Part shown: positions 25,218 to 36,610 of the stretch, piece after piece
Layout: every line of letters begins with the position of its first letter
How positions within the stretch are numbered: position 1 is the first letter of the stretch
Assembly (NCBI GenBank): GCA_030159075.1
Contig: BROG01000248.1
Coordinates: 627,001-691,000 of the forward strand
Source of the DNA: Atrina japonica
Lineage: Eukaryota; Mollusca; Bivalvia; Pterioida; Pinnidae
Length of the DNA stretch: 64,000 nt
Reading direction: 5' to 3'
Program-made: the position numbers and the translations under genes
The notes under the pieces: model-generated
The model's input: only the letters and a program-made list of their open reading frames with translations
The model's database searches: none
Told to the model about the DNA's origin: nothing

Positions 25218-27828
25218 TGTCATACGATATTTTTACCACCGCGACAGAATGATCCCGGGGTCATTTTATTGCGATCGAATGACCCAGGGGTAATTTCATC
25301 GCGCAATAAAGTGATCCCTGAGGTGATTCTATCGCAACCCCCTTACGATAAAATGACCCCCCCCTATAAATGTTTTTCTAAAGATGTTTATTGGTATGTT
25401 TCTTTATATACAATCAATATTTCATGGCTATACAGCCATAAATATTTTTGAATATGTCAGTAAAAAGGGGGGCAAATTATCGCGACTGAATTAAAATGAC
25501 CCACTATAGAATTTTTACTAAAAATGTTTCTTGATATGTAACTACATTTAGAATATAAAAAATTTCAAATACCAAAGTATAAATCAATAGAATGTCCAGG
25601 ACATAGATACAAATCCGGTAAAAATGGACAAACACGGACCTCTGGAAACCAAGAGGTGGGATCAGGTGCCATTGAGGAGTAAGCATCCCCTGTCGACGGT
25701 CACACCCGCCGTGACTCCACAGTCAAGTCCAATGAAACACGTGAGGAGTGTTTCCTCGTCACAATTGGTACAGACGTCTCAACAACCGCCAACGAAAAGG
25801 CAACTCAACACTTCACTTAGTGAAACAGAGTAGTCTTAAACAAGACAAGACTATTATACCGACCGTAAAATTTGCGGAACGTTGACATTAAACGCGGTTT
25901 TCGATATCCCTGTGTCAATAATTTGTCGATGAGTAGTTTACCTCTGTATATGAAATCTTCATATGTTGTACACGCCCTGGCATATCGGATCATTTGTGAA
26001 ATATAAACTCCATATGCGGGTGATTGAGGGATATTACTACTCAAATGTGGAAAATTTACGATAGGAAAGCTGAAATCGTCGCGTTTGTCGGATAGCTTAG
26101 TTGCTAATTTCCCGTCTGTGATTATATTAAGTAAAATGTCTAAGTATGAAGCGTGTGTGCTTGATTCTGTTGTATCTTTAATTTCTAGTTCGCTGAGATA
26201 TATCGCATTGACATATGTATGAAAATTGTCATTATTAATTGACAAAACGTCGTCGATATAAATCTAAATGTCAAATTAAAGGACACCGCTAACTTTTTCT
26301 TCTTTTGATGCAGCAGTTTCTGAATGAAGTTGATATTTCATGGCTATTCGAATATAATTATTTCTGAATTTGTCAATACTAGGTGGTGTCAATATATCGC
26401 GGCTGCAATAAAATGATCCCCCTTATAATTTTTTTTCTAAAAATGTCTATTTGCATGTTTCTTCATATAAAATCAGTTAGAAACAATATTTCATGCTGTT
26501 GTGGTCATTACTTTTACTGAATATGTCAATAATAGTGGGGGGTCAAAATATCGCGGCTCCGATGAAATGACGCCCCTATGAAAATTTTACTAAAAATGTC
26601 TCTTGGCATGTTTCTTCATATACATATAGTAGGGGGTCAAAAGATCCCTTGTAGTATTGACATATTTAGAAATACTTATGGTTGGATGGATAGCTATGTA
26701 ATTGACATATTCAGGAATAATTATGTTTGTATAGGCATGACATATTGATTTTTAATGAAGTTACAGATAATAAAACATTTTTAGAAAAATTTTCATAGGG
26801 GGGTATTTTATCGCGGCTGCGATATTTTGACCCCCCACCCACCCCACCCCACCCCCACTACTAGTATTCACACATTCAGCACAAGTGATGACCACATGGT
26901 CATGAAATATTGATTCTATATGAAGAAACATGCCAATAGACATTTTTAGAGAAAAAAAACCATAGGGGAGTCATTTTATCGCACTCGAGATATTTTGTCT
27001 CCCCCCCCCTCTGGTATCGACATATTCAGAAATAATTATGGTAAGATAGCTATGTAATTGACATATTCAGGGATGATTATGTTTGTATAGCCATGGCATA
27101 TTGATTTTAAATGAAGTTACATATTAAAAACCATTTTTAGAAACATTTTCATAAAGGGATCACTTTACCGCGGCTGCGATATATTGAATCCCTCGCCACT
27201 ACTAGTATTCACACATTCAGCACATGTGATGACCACATTGCCAATGAAACATTATTTCTATATGAAGAAACATGCCAACAGACATTTCTAGAAAATTTTT
27301 CACAGGGGGTGTCATTTTATCGCAGCCGCGATATTTTAACCCCCCCCCCTCTAGTATTGACATATTCAGAAAAAATTATGGTTGGATAGCTATGTAATTG
27401 ACATTATCAGGATTAATATTGTATTTATAGCTATGACATAGTGATTTGAAATTAAGCTACATATAAGAAAACAGTTTTTAGAGACATTTTCAAAGAGGGA
27501 TCATTTTGCTGCGGCTGCGATAATTTGACAACCACCCCCACCCCACCCCATTAATAGCATTCACACATTCAGCACATGGTCATGAAATATTGATTCTATA
27601 TGAAGAAACATGCCAATAGACACTTTTAAAAAAAAAATTCATAGGGGGTCATTTTATCGCAGTCGTGATATTTTGACACCCCCCCGCCTAGTATCGACAT
27701 AATTAGAAATAATTATGGTTGGATATGGGGGGTCATTTTATCGCAAGGGGTAATTTTATCGCGGCAGTAAACCACGATAAAATGACCCGGGGTCATTCTG
27801 TCGCCGGGGGTCAAAATATCGTATGACA
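25218..27828. mobile_element. Foldback DNA element with terminal inverted repeats and repeated arms
   Basis: The left end tgtcatacgatattttt... (25,218) and the right end ...aaaatatcgtatgaca (27,828) are inverted copies over about 55 bp, both continuing into gcgacagaatga and ccggggtcatttta. Inside, modules such as gtcattttatcgcggctgcg, atattttgaccccccc, tatatgaagaaacatgccaa and gacatattcagaaataatta repeat in one orientation left of about 26,650 and in the opposite orientation to its right, where three diverged units of about 340 bp follow one another. This is a long-armed foldback element. There is no transposase, so it is non-autonomous. A retroelement copy is nested in the left arm. No target-site duplication could be fixed. 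Confidence 0.8.
25541..26330 (-). pseudogene. Reverse-transcriptase retroelement copy nested in the foldback element
   Basis: The minus strand encodes the palm and thumb of the reverse transcriptase: FIQKLLHQKKKKLAVSFN, then the catalytic YIDD box (26,249-26,260) followed by VLSINND, ASYLDILLNI, KLSDKRDDFSFPIVNFPHL, PAYGVYISQMIRYARACTTY and STFRKFYGRY. Two extra bases between the TFR codons and YIDD break the frame. The C-terminal end carries further changes. The 3' noncoding module and terminus reach about 25,541. It is 5'-truncated. The seven bases ttgatat occur at both edges (25,531 and 26,330) and may be a target duplication. It is the only fragment here that keeps both catalytic aspartates. 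Confidence 0.88.
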
Positions 27829-27834
27829 AGGGTT

Positions 27835-28580
27835 GTCTGATTAACCAAATATGAATATGAAAATTGATTTTACCATTCTTACTTTGACTTTCGTCAAGGA
27901 TGGAAGTAAAGAATCATCTATCTCCTCCTTAACCACTTGTCACAAATTATTGCAAGCTCATTCTATTTCAATTTCGTGTTATCCGTTTTATGGATCCACA
28001 TGTTATGTAATAGATACAGCGGCAAGAAATTGATTATTTGTTCTTGTTAAATTATGTTTTACGCTTCTTTCAACCATTTTCCAGTTAGTGACGGTGGCTT
28101 TTTGATAACTATACAGGAAGTCCCTCTGCAAGTAAACAAACAACAGAATATTTAAAGTTAACAAAAATACAATGTAATTAATTGGATCTTTCAATAATCA
28201 AATTTCCAAATATGGCAAGTAGTATCCCATTACCAACTGGTGACATAGAATTATGGAGAATTTTACAGTCGATAAGATGATTTCGTTTGTCTAGACCATG
28301 TCATAATAAAGGGGTATGAGCTGTGTTTACCATTAATATATATATATAACAATGATAAAATAGCTATACTCAGTCACAAAAATCTTAATATGTTCCTATA
28401 TTTTGTGACAATAAGATCAGTCCCAGTGTAGTATACATATACGAATATTAATATTGATTTAATCATTCGCAAGTGCATAATTGCCAAACTGGGTTTCTCA
28501 AGATAATTTCACAAAATATATATGAATTTAAGAATTTAAGATGTTATAACCACTTGGTTAAGGAGGACCCTTGTATGATC
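27835..28580. other. AT-rich spacer
   Basis: No feature recognised apart from a short TA tract near 28,338. Confidence 0.5.
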
Positions 28581-28599
28581 AATAATTAGAGTATGTACG

Positions 28600-28760
28600 G
28601 TAACCGTGCCCCATGACACCTGATATCATGACTCATATTTTTCATGGTCTCATCCGTAGGACAGGAAAAGTCAGCCGTCTTCGCCGAGGCTCGAACCCGC
28701 TATTTTTTCGGTTCCGAATCAAGTACTCTACAGCGAAGCCACGACGGCTCTCCTTTTCTC
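28600..28760 (-). mobile_element. tRNA-like head of a second SINE type
   Basis: The minus strand from about 28,757 reads agccgtcgtggcttcgctgt (A-box region) and, 40 bp on, gcgggttcgagcctcggc (B box, at about 28,684-28,700). This is the arrangement of a tRNA with a long variable arm. The downstream body differs from the other SINEs. A decayed tRNA gene is an alternative, but the acceptor ends do not pair convincingly. Confidence 0.55.
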
Positions 28761-28764
28761 GTTG

Positions 28765-29465
28765 TAACTATGGAATTTTAGCTGGAACTTTTGTATAATT
28801 CAGTGAAATCCAAAGTCATTTTGTGTTTCAAGCAGATGGAAAAGAAGATATTTTGTGTGAAGGAAAATATGCGGTTGATATATGTGTTGACAGAGTGTAT
28901 TCTGTTTGGTTTGATTTGTTTTTACTGCCGTGTTTGCTGATGAACAAATTGCATTGATAATGACTATACCAATGATAAGATATATTTTCCTTGAAATGCT
29001 GTTTATCCTTTACTTTGATTTCTGACTTGATATCATACCTACATTATCTACTTATCCATGCTGTCAATAGTATCATCTAGAGATTTCAATGCATCATGCA
29101 TTTCTATGTTATCAATAGATATGAATTGCACCGAAATTTGAATCAATTTAATAAACAATTTACCGAAAAAATGCTATACCAGACATTTTTATAAAGAAGT
29201 TTATTGGTAAAATTAACATACATATTGTCAATTTCTTTACTCTGACTGGAATCTTCAAATTTTATAGATAGAATTTATTACTTTGAATATAGTTAATAAA
29301 TTGTTGTTTTTTTTTTTGTTCAAATCATGAACATAGTTTATGAACAATATTCATTATTTGAATAGAAAAGTTATTAAGATTTCAATAAAGTATCCTTTGG
29401 TCTTTTATAAAGAAATATCCTATTGATTTTTCCCGAGCTGCCTAGTTATCGTCTTATAAAAACAT
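28765..29465. other. AT-rich spacer
   Basis: No feature recognised. Confidence 0.5.
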
Positions 29466-29474
29466 TTGACTGTT

Positions 29475-29657
29475 ACAGAGGTCAGGGCGGATTAGGTTAG
29501 AGCCCTACTGGACCTTTAGCTGATTTATGAGAATGTTATCCAGTTTAATTGCGGATGAACAGTGATTTACATTACAACCGGGTTTTCTCCTTCGCCATCA
29601 AAACCTGGCCATCACCGAATAGTTGAAAGTTTGTTGGGTTTGGTGTAAAACACAATA
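29475..29657 (+). mobile_element. SINE relic split by a MITE
   Basis: The body modules aaccgggttttctccttcgc, aaaacctggccatcaccg and tgggtttggtgtaaaacacaa are present, with a degraded head. The MITE at 29,658-30,224 interrupts its 3' end. Beyond the MITE an A-rich stretch (aaaacaaaaagcaaacaaaa) probably is the rest of the tail. Confidence 0.65.
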
Positions 29658-30224
29658 TGTCGTTTTCGAGATCCCTCCACAGACCACTGTCTGTCATGTG
29701 ACTTTCATCACCACGTGACAAAATTTAGGGCATATTTTAGACAAAATGGCGGATACCTTACGGTAGTCTTCGTATCAGCTGATAAATGATAAGTTCTGAT
29801 TGATACAAAAAGTCCTGCAATAAATATTTTAACTTTTAAACATTCTCCTATGTCTAAGAGTTGTTGGCTATATGTATACTCCTGATTTGACTCAAAGTTT
29901 ACATCAGTGTCAGTGACAGCGTATCATAGACCTAAAGGCTATAATTACAAATATGCTTCAGTTGTAGATTCATATTTTTATTAGGAAATTCGTTTAAATG
30001 AATTGTCATCCATCCACGGATATTTGATTTATTTTTCTCTCTGGAATCCAAATTACAACATGGCACCACATATCAGCACTTGCTCTTTTTTTTTATTTAT
30101 TTTGATTTCCTCTACCCTCCATTGTTATTTCGTATTCACTGCGACCAAAGTGCCCTAAATTTCCTCAAGGTCACGTGAGCAGTGCGTTGTAATTTCTGAA
30201 CCGTTCTGGATCTCGGAAACGACA
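29658..30224. mobile_element. MITE with TA target duplication
   Basis: The termini tgtcgttttcgagatcc (29,658) and ggatctcggaaacgaca (to 30,224) are inverted copies with one mismatch. Sub-terminal blocks cacgtgac and aaatttagggca/tgccctaaattt are also inverted. TA dinucleotides flank both ends, the signature of Tc1/mariner-type insertion (family assignment is inference). It is non-coding, about 567 bp. Confidence 0.75.
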
Positions 30225-30254
30225 TAATAAAACAAAAAGCAAACAAAAAATAAA

Positions 30255-30805
30255 AAACCGAAATCCGCTACATAATTAATCCAGGAATGATGTAAGTGAT
30301 TTCCTTTTCCATCTGTGTTTTAATACTTTCAAACTCGTATCAATTCCTGTTAATTCATGCGAAAAACATTTATATGTTACTTCAATGAACAGACAGTGAT
30401 GAAAGGAACAATATTATTGTTTCACATACAACCTCTACGTGTTTTATTCAATTTGTGTTGTTTATGATTGGTATTTAATTGAAACCTAAAACTAGGCAGT
30501 AGAATAGCTACAGAATTAGGAAAGAGTTATAATGCATGTACATTACTTGCACAGAATAATGACCATGAGCCAAATATTTCAATTCTATAATAACAATATT
30601 TCCAAGTACTCTTTCAAAATGGCATATTTGAAAAGCGCATAAAATTCTTAACTGATTACAAGTAAGTATTAAGCGGCTAATAATATTAAACTTGTAACCT
30701 AAATTTCAAAACATGGTAATTTTGAGATATATTGGGAAATAGGGCCAAACAAAATACTTTAAGTCAAATGTAGTTACACTCTGTATTAAATGTAATTATA
30801 TATAA
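30255..30805. other. AT-rich spacer
   Basis: No feature recognised. Confidence 0.5.
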
Positions 30806-30810
30806 AAAAG

Positions 30811-31120
30811 AGAAGGTAAGACACTTCTCATTGTTTACATTGACAATGCGAGACACCTACCTGGTTATAATCACCAAAGTATCGGCTACTCCAAATGTCA
30901 GAAATAAAATTAAATTCGAACGAAAGAAGAGGGATTTATGTCTTTTATATCATCATCATCAGTGAAAAGTTACTTATGTTTTCAGTGAGGTCAATCTTTC
31001 TAGAGAAGAGGGAAGGCACAGACAAGACTGCTAAATGTTTATTAATTTAAAATACAGGCGATTATAACCAGGCAGGTGCTCGCATTGTCAGTGTTAACAA
31101 TAAGAAGTGTATTACCTTCT
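30811..31120. mobile_element. MITE with about 61-bp terminal inverted repeats
   Basis: The left end (30,811-30,872: agaaggtaagacacttctca ... ctggttataatc) and right end (31,060-31,120) are inverted copies with few mismatches, enclosing about 190 bp of noncoding DNA. It lies directly against a TA microsatellite, which hides any target duplication. Confidence 0.85.
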
Positions 31121-31146
31121 ATTATATATATATATATATAGTTATA

Positions 31147-31179
<33 letters not shown>

Positions 31180-31208
31180 GTATATATATATATATATAGT
31201 TATATATA
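31121..31208. repeat. Interrupted (TA)n microsatellite
   Basis: TA tracts broken by atagttatat units, immediately next to the MITE terminus. Confidence 0.85.
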
Positions 31209-31209
31209 G

Positions 31210-32038
31210 GGTGTAACCACATTTGGCTTTAAGTCTTTTGTTGAGCCATATTTCCTGATACATCCCAAAATTACCATGTTTTGATGAAAAGAATAAATGA
31301 TATAGATTAGAAAATCAAGCGGTTATGGGCAAGGCACACTTAGATGGTCCTGTCCACAAGTACCTGTGAGGAAGCAAAAATGTTCAACACGCAAAGATAT
31401 TATCAGATTGGCCATCATTAGAGTTATTTCCCCTTTTAAGTGGATTTTTCTTGTTTTGAGTTGTTTTTGACATTATCATGACAAGTGTTTTGATGGTTGA
31501 TGGGTTGATGGGTGCTTGTTTACTAATCATTTATCTGGACTATCTGGACCTTTCTAGAAGATTAGTTTCTATGTGTTCGTTTCAAGGTCAGTCTGACTTT
31601 GTCAACATGTTACCAAGTTCTAAGACCAAGTTATATAAGAGAACAGACCACATCTTATGTTAAGTTATACAAAAGTAGTGCACATCAATATTATTATTCT
31701 AAGTGGAATTTATTGTGTATTCGAGTGGATCTCATTTCATAATACATTGGGGTTGGAATTTATATATGTATTCGATTAGATCTTTGACTGCACGAACTGA
31801 ACAACAACGGACAGTGAGTTGTGAGTTTTTATTTATTGTAAAACCAATTTTTACTTTGTAATTGTTAAGAAAATTATGAATTAACTTTACTGTGTTTTTG
31901 AGTTTTGCTGGCAGGCATACTTAAGGGTACTTCTGACCCATAACAAAAGTATGATAGAGGGAAATTGAAAGAACAAAAATGATCTGCATGCACAAAACTA
32001 CAAAACAGTAAACAGGGTTGGGTGTTTTGTTTTGTTTT
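31210..32038. other. Spacer
   Basis: No feature recognised. Confidence 0.45.
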
Positions 32039-32043
32039 GTTTT

Positions 32044-32090
32044 GTTATTATTATTATTATTATTATTTTGTTTTGTCATATATCAATAAT

Positions 32091-32175
<85 letters not shown>
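32044..32175. repeat. (ATT)n followed by (TA)n microsatellite
   Basis: Eight ATT units at about 32,044-32,068, then about 40 perfect TA units at 32,093-32,174. Frames across it are Tyr-Ile repeats. Confidence 0.92.
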
Positions 32176-32179
<4 letters not shown>

Positions 32180-32180
<1 letters not shown>

Positions 32181-32540
32181 TCTCTGTAATCTTAAAATTG
32201 ATATATTTTCAATATTATCTTTGTTATTCACTCTTTTTTCTTTCTGTTGAAGAATGTCCAGTGGCAGATCAATAAACATACCTGTTTCCTTGAACTTTGA
32301 TAATAGAAGATATTATTATTGTTGTTAGACCATTAATTAAATCATTTCGTGTTACTTCATCTCAAATAAGCATCCATACAAACAAACTGCATTGATCTAA
32401 AGAATATGAAGTTGCGCACGAATGGCGGAAGTATTGCACTGAATCACAAAGTAATATAATTGTTTTGATTGACATGGAACAACAATATTCGTACGATTGA
32501 AGTCACTAGAAATCTATTTCTATATAGTCACATACCTGAC
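32180..32540. other. AT-rich spacer
   Basis: No feature recognised. Confidence 0.45.
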
Positions 32541-32544
32541 GCCA

Positions 32545-33002
32545 TGTGATGTTAAATTATAAAGTTAGAATTTAACAGAAGTGATTGAGACATGGACATA
32601 AATAGTTTAGCAGTGTGTTCCTGACGCTTTTAATATTATTATATTTCAGAAAAACCTACTGTCACTCAACCCTAACCCAGCCTCTCTAAAAGTTATATAT
32701 ACATATTTTATGTCATATCCAGAGTGTTCGTCTGTCAATCTATGGCAATTGTTATTTTGTTACTTATTTTTTTCAGAGTGTTCGTCTGTCAATCTATGGC
32801 AATTGTTATTTTGTTACTTATTTTTTTCAGAGTGTTGTCTGTCAACCTCTGGCAATTATTATTTTGTTACTTATTTTTTTCAGAGTGTTCATTTCAATCT
32901 TGGCTATATGTTCATCTGTCAGATCTCAACCTCTGGCAATAATTGTTATCATTGCACATGTTCATCGTCAATCTCTGGTATTGTTATCTGCACATATTAT
33001 AC
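32545..33002. repeat. Leader plus minisatellite block, copy 1
   Basis: A leader of about 170 bp (from catgtgatgttaaattataa to tttatgtcatatccagagtg) is followed by about four units of roughly 55-68 bp with the core tctgtcaatctatggcaatt and gttattttgttacttatttt. The same leader and array recur at 34,010-34,530. The block is cut at about 33,003 by a retroelement. Confidence 0.85.
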
Positions 33003-33592
33003 TTAGATATTTTACTTAATATAGACACAGACGGGAAATTGGCAACTAAACTATACGACAAACGCGACGATTTCGGCTTTCCCATCGTACATTTTCCACA
33101 TTTATGTAGTAATATCCCTCAGTCACCCGCATATGGAGTTTATACTTCACAAATGATCCGTTATGCCAGGGCGTGTACAACATATGAAGATTTCATAAAC
33201 AGAGGTAAACTACTCACTGACACATTATTGACACAGTGATATCGAAAACCGCGTTTAATGTCAACGTTCCGCAAATTTTACGGTCGGTATAATAGTCTTG
33301 ATTGCGATTACTCTATTTCACTAAGTGAAATGTTGAGTTGCCTTTTCATTGGCGGTTGTTGAGACGTCTGTACCAATTGTGACGAGGATTCACTCCTCAC
33401 GTATTTCATTGGACTTGACTGTGGGTTTGACCGGTCGACAGGGCATGCGTACTCCTCCATGGCACCTGATCCAACCTCTTGGTTTCCAGAGGTATGTGTT
33501 TGTCCATTTTTACCGGATTTGCATCTATGTCTCAGACATTCTATTGATTTATGCTTTTGTATCTGAGATGTTTTATTTTACTATTTGTTTCT
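33003..33592 (+). pseudogene. Reverse-transcriptase retroelement copy inside the minisatellite
   Basis: The plus strand begins at LDILLNIDTDGKLATKLYDK and continues through DDFGFPIVHFPHL, PAYGVYTSQMIRYARACTTY and, after a Gly-to-stop change (tga at about 33,237), YRKPRLMSTFRKFYGRYNSL and SISLSEMLSC. The 3' module follows (cagacgtctg region, tttgaccggtcgac, ctcctccatggcacctga) and ends near ctgagatgttttat at about 33,575. The C-terminus has no GIY-YIG-like domain. It is 5'-truncated and flanked on both sides by the same minisatellite, which shows it inserted there. Confidence 0.88.
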
Positions 33593-34010
33593 GAGTGTTC
33601 GTCTGTCAATCACTGGCAATTGTTATTTTGTTACTGTTTTGTATACGAGTGTTCCTCTCGCAATCTCTGGCAATTGTTATTTTGTTACTGTTTTGTATAC
33701 GAGTGATCGTCTGGCAATCTCTGGCAATTGTTATTTTGTTACTTGTTTCCGGTAGTTCATCTGTCAATCTCTTGCAATTGCTATTTTGTTACTGTTTTGT
33801 ATACGAGTGATCGTCTGGCAATCTCTGGCAATTGTTATTTTGTTACTTATTTGTTTCCGGTAGTTCATCTGTCAATCTCTGGCAATTGTTATTTTGTTAC
33901 TGTTTTGTATACGAGTGATCGTCTGGCAATCTCTGGCAATTGTTATTTTGTTACTTATTTATTTCCGGTAGTTCATCTGTCAATCTCTGGCAGTTGTTAT
34001 TTTGTTACTT
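33593..34010. repeat. Minisatellite array continuing after the retroelement
   Basis: About six units with the core caatctctggcaattgttat and tttgttactgttttgtatac, alternating two linkers (tacgagtgatcgtctgg and tttccggtagttcatctg). The frames here encode repeats of LAIVILLL and are not genes. Confidence 0.93.
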
Positions 34011-34530
34011 ATTGTGATGTGATGTTAGATTATAAATTTAGAGTTTAATAGAAATGATTGAAATATGAACATAAATGGTTTAGTAGCGTGTTCCTGACGC
34101 TTTTAATTTTTGTTTTATTTCAGAAAAACCTACTGTCATTCAATCTTAACCCAGCCTCTCTAAAAGTTATATAGACATATTTTATGTCATATCTAGAGTG
34201 TTCGTCTGTCAATCTCTGGCAATTATTATTTTGTTACTTATTTGTTTCCGGGTGTTCGTCTTTCAATCTCTGGCAATTGTTATTCTTTTACTGTTTAGTA
34301 TAAGAGTGTTCGTCTGTCAATCTCTGGCAATCGTTATTTTGTTACTTATTTGTTTCCGAGTTTCCGTCTAGCAATCTCTGGCAATTGTTATTTTGTTACT
34401 GTTTTGTGTACGAGTGTTCGTCTGTCAATCTATATCTGGCAATTGCTATTTTGTTACTGCTGTTTCCGAGTGTTGGTCTGTCGATCTCTGGCAATTGTTA
34501 TTTTGTTACTTTTTTGTGTGTTTACATGGT
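34011..34530. repeat. Leader plus minisatellite block, copy 2
   Basis: The leader at 34,015-34,200 matches 32,547-32,727 closely, including ttcctgacgcttttaat and aaaaacctactgtca. About five further array units follow and end near 34,510. Confidence 0.88.
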
Positions 34531-34539
34531 ATCTTACGC

Positions 34540-34765
34540 TACATTCAACAATGTTCTAGTGATATGGTGGAAACAAGTTTTAAACGATGGAGGCGGGAAA
34601 GCGGTTATAATATACCCTGGAAGATGCCACCAGCCTTCTGCAAGTAAACCGCCAACTTTTCTCATCAAATTAGATGGGGATCAAATGTACTTGAACCTGA
34701 GCTGACAAGACTTGAGAGCTTTCATTGTTTAAACCTCGATGATTTAACCATTTGGACAATAACTA
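34540..34765 (-). mobile_element. tRNA-derived SINE
   Basis: Minus-strand copy. The head near 34,765 is a degraded A box (complement of gatttaaccatttggac). The B-box region is near 34,690 (tacttgaacctga). The body carries ccaccagccttctgcaagta, and cggttataatataccctgg in the plus orientation. It is collinear with the 11.3-kb copy. Confidence 0.7.
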
Positions 34766-34859
34766 AGGCCCCGTTTGTAAAGTAATAATGAAATACCAAT
34801 GGATAATCGAAACTCCAAGGCCATTAAAACACGACATATCAGATATAAAAACGGTCTCA

Positions 34860-35060
34860 ACATGAAGAACAATTGCAAATCACAAATGGGATGAGACCAG
34901 GTGTCCGAAAGGAGTCAATGTCCTTGTTATCATGCCACACTAGTCGCAAAACGTTTCCCTGTTTGGGTATAACTTCTCGTCGATATTGTACCGGATTAGT
35001 TATTAAAATAGCGTTTGGTGTCAATAAAATTTTTCCGGTCGGTATTTTCCGATTCACATG
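34860..35060 (-). mobile_element. Possible divergent retroelement 3' module
   Basis: The order gggatgagaccaggtgtccg, aaaggagtcaatgtcc and catgccacac resembles the antisense of the family's 3' noncoding module (gggatcaggtgccatggagg, agtaagcatcccctgt, ggtcacacc). Similarity is weak. It could be a separate subfamily. Confidence 0.3.
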
Positions 35061-35084
35061 AAGACCTAAGATTTTTTTATTATA

Positions 35085-35247
35085 ATCCGGATGCTACTAC
35101 TTACTCTTCGATTATGACAAGCTGCACGGGAAAAAAACGTTTTATTCCTCATTGGATACTATCTTATGTATGGAACGATTGATATAGTCAGTGTAATTTC
35201 TATGTTATGCTTTATAACCTAAAATTTAAACTCGCAAAGGTCAAGAA
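35085..35247. repeat. Diverged dispersed repeat, second copy
   Basis: Partner of 21,755-21,955; the shared blocks are listed there. It lies between two retroelement-derived stretches and could be part of their ancestral sequence. Confidence 0.5.
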
Positions 35248-35261
35248 AAGAAATAGTCATA

Positions 35262-35456
35262 TGTACCAATTGTGACGAGGATTTCTTTCTCGCCTATTTT
35301 ATTTGAATTTGTCGGGTGTGACCGGTCAACACGGGATGCTTACTCCTCCGTGGCACCTGATCTCACCTCTGAATTTCCAATATGGATTTGTCCAATATCA
35401 CCAGATTCGCGTATGTATTCTGGACATCCTGTAGATGAATACTTTGGTATTTGATA
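35262..35456 (+). mobile_element. Retroelement 3' UTR fragment
   Basis: Carries taccaattgtgacgaggat, gggtgtgaccggtcaacacg, ttactcctccgtggcacctg and the family end attctggacatcctgtagat then tactttggtatttgat. No reverse-transcriptase codons precede it. Confidence 0.82.
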
Positions 35457-35459
35457 TTA

Positions 35460-36230
35460 TATATAATGCTTTAAGGCAAAATGTAAGATAAAATTAACTC
35501 GCTGGGAAATGAAATAAACAGTAGGATTCTTTATTTGTGAGACATAATTTTGAGAATTTAGCTTGGCAACTTTCACATCAAATTCTGTTAAATGAAATAA
35601 AGATTGGAATCAATTGATATTAATTTATATCCAATTTTATTTATTTACCGAGCGGATATTGTCAACGTATTATTTCCGTCTGAGGTCTCAAAGGAAAAGA
35701 AAATCGAAGACCAAAATGAAGAAATGCAGGGGATTCTAGTAATAAACAATACGTAGTCGATTAAGGAGTTTATAAAATGCAGAATGAACGACGGTCAATT
35801 AATTACACGGGAAAACACAATATTTCTATTTCACAGCTGGTGTTGACTACTCCTCGATTTTTGTTTGCCATATCATTAACAGTGTCAGGTAGTTTCCCTT
35901 CCGAACTTCGTTAGCAAATAACATACAATACATATTATCTTGTCATTTTGTATCCATTGACTTTTGTTTTGTTTGTTACTTCGCTTCTATTCTATACCAT
36001 CATCAATAGATAGGGTGACCGAATTTTGGCATATGATATAGACGTTTGTCGATGGAATTACGGTAGGTTTAACGTGTCATTCTTGCTATAACAGAGGGTC
36101 TCGTTCTAGGTCTCATCTGAAAGCAAAATACTACATGCAAAAAGTTTATTTCGGATCATAAGTTTTTCTTATCCTTTGCAGGCGTGTCTCTCGTGAGGTC
36201 TGAAAATATAGATCGAAACATATGTGTAGT
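35460..36230. other. Spacer
   Basis: No feature recognised. Confidence 0.45.
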
Positions 36231-36235
36231 TTTGT

Positions 36236-36250
36236 ACATACATACATACA

Positions 36251-36280
<30 letters not shown>
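36236..36280. repeat. (CATA)n microsatellite
   Basis: About eleven tetranucleotide units. Confidence 0.93.
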
Positions 36281-36283
<3 letters not shown>

Positions 36284-36290
36284 TTATATA

Positions 36291-36412
36291 TATATCGGAC
36301 AAATTAACTGTCAAATTTTCGGGACGTTTTATCATGTTATTTTAATTGTTTTGTTCTGATAAAGGGACAGGTCGTCCCGAAAATTTGGCACTAATTTTGT
36401 CCGATATATTCA
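36291..36412. mobile_element. Hairpin MITE, about 121 bp
   Basis: The left arm (atatatcggacaaattaact then aaattttcgggacg) and right arm (cgtcccgaaaatttgg then aattttgtccgatatat) pair over about 37 bp with a few mismatches. A half-copy (tttgacattgattttgtccgatata) appears near 36,780, so the element is repeated locally. Confidence 0.7.
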
Positions 36413-36485
36413 TTTTCTGACTCGTATCTATTGCTGAGATCCGACGTTCTAGGATCTATAGCGATTTTGATTTTAGTCCTTTGTC

Positions 36486-36610
<125 letters not shown>

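Noticed and set aside
25218..27828. Simple duplication or assembly palindrome instead of a transposon
   Set aside because: The arms differ in unit number and sequence, and the termini are distinct 55-bp inverted repeats, so it is not a mirror artefact of one read. The retroelement is in one arm only.
28600..28760. Possible functional tRNA gene
   Set aside because: A and B boxes are present, but the acceptor stem does not close and the spacing fits a SINE head better.
32710..34705. Several frames of about 70-106 codons with repeated hydrophobic LAIVILLL segments resembling membrane helices
   Set aside because: They follow the minisatellite unit in whichever frame is open and are interrupted by the retroelement; they are not a membrane protein.
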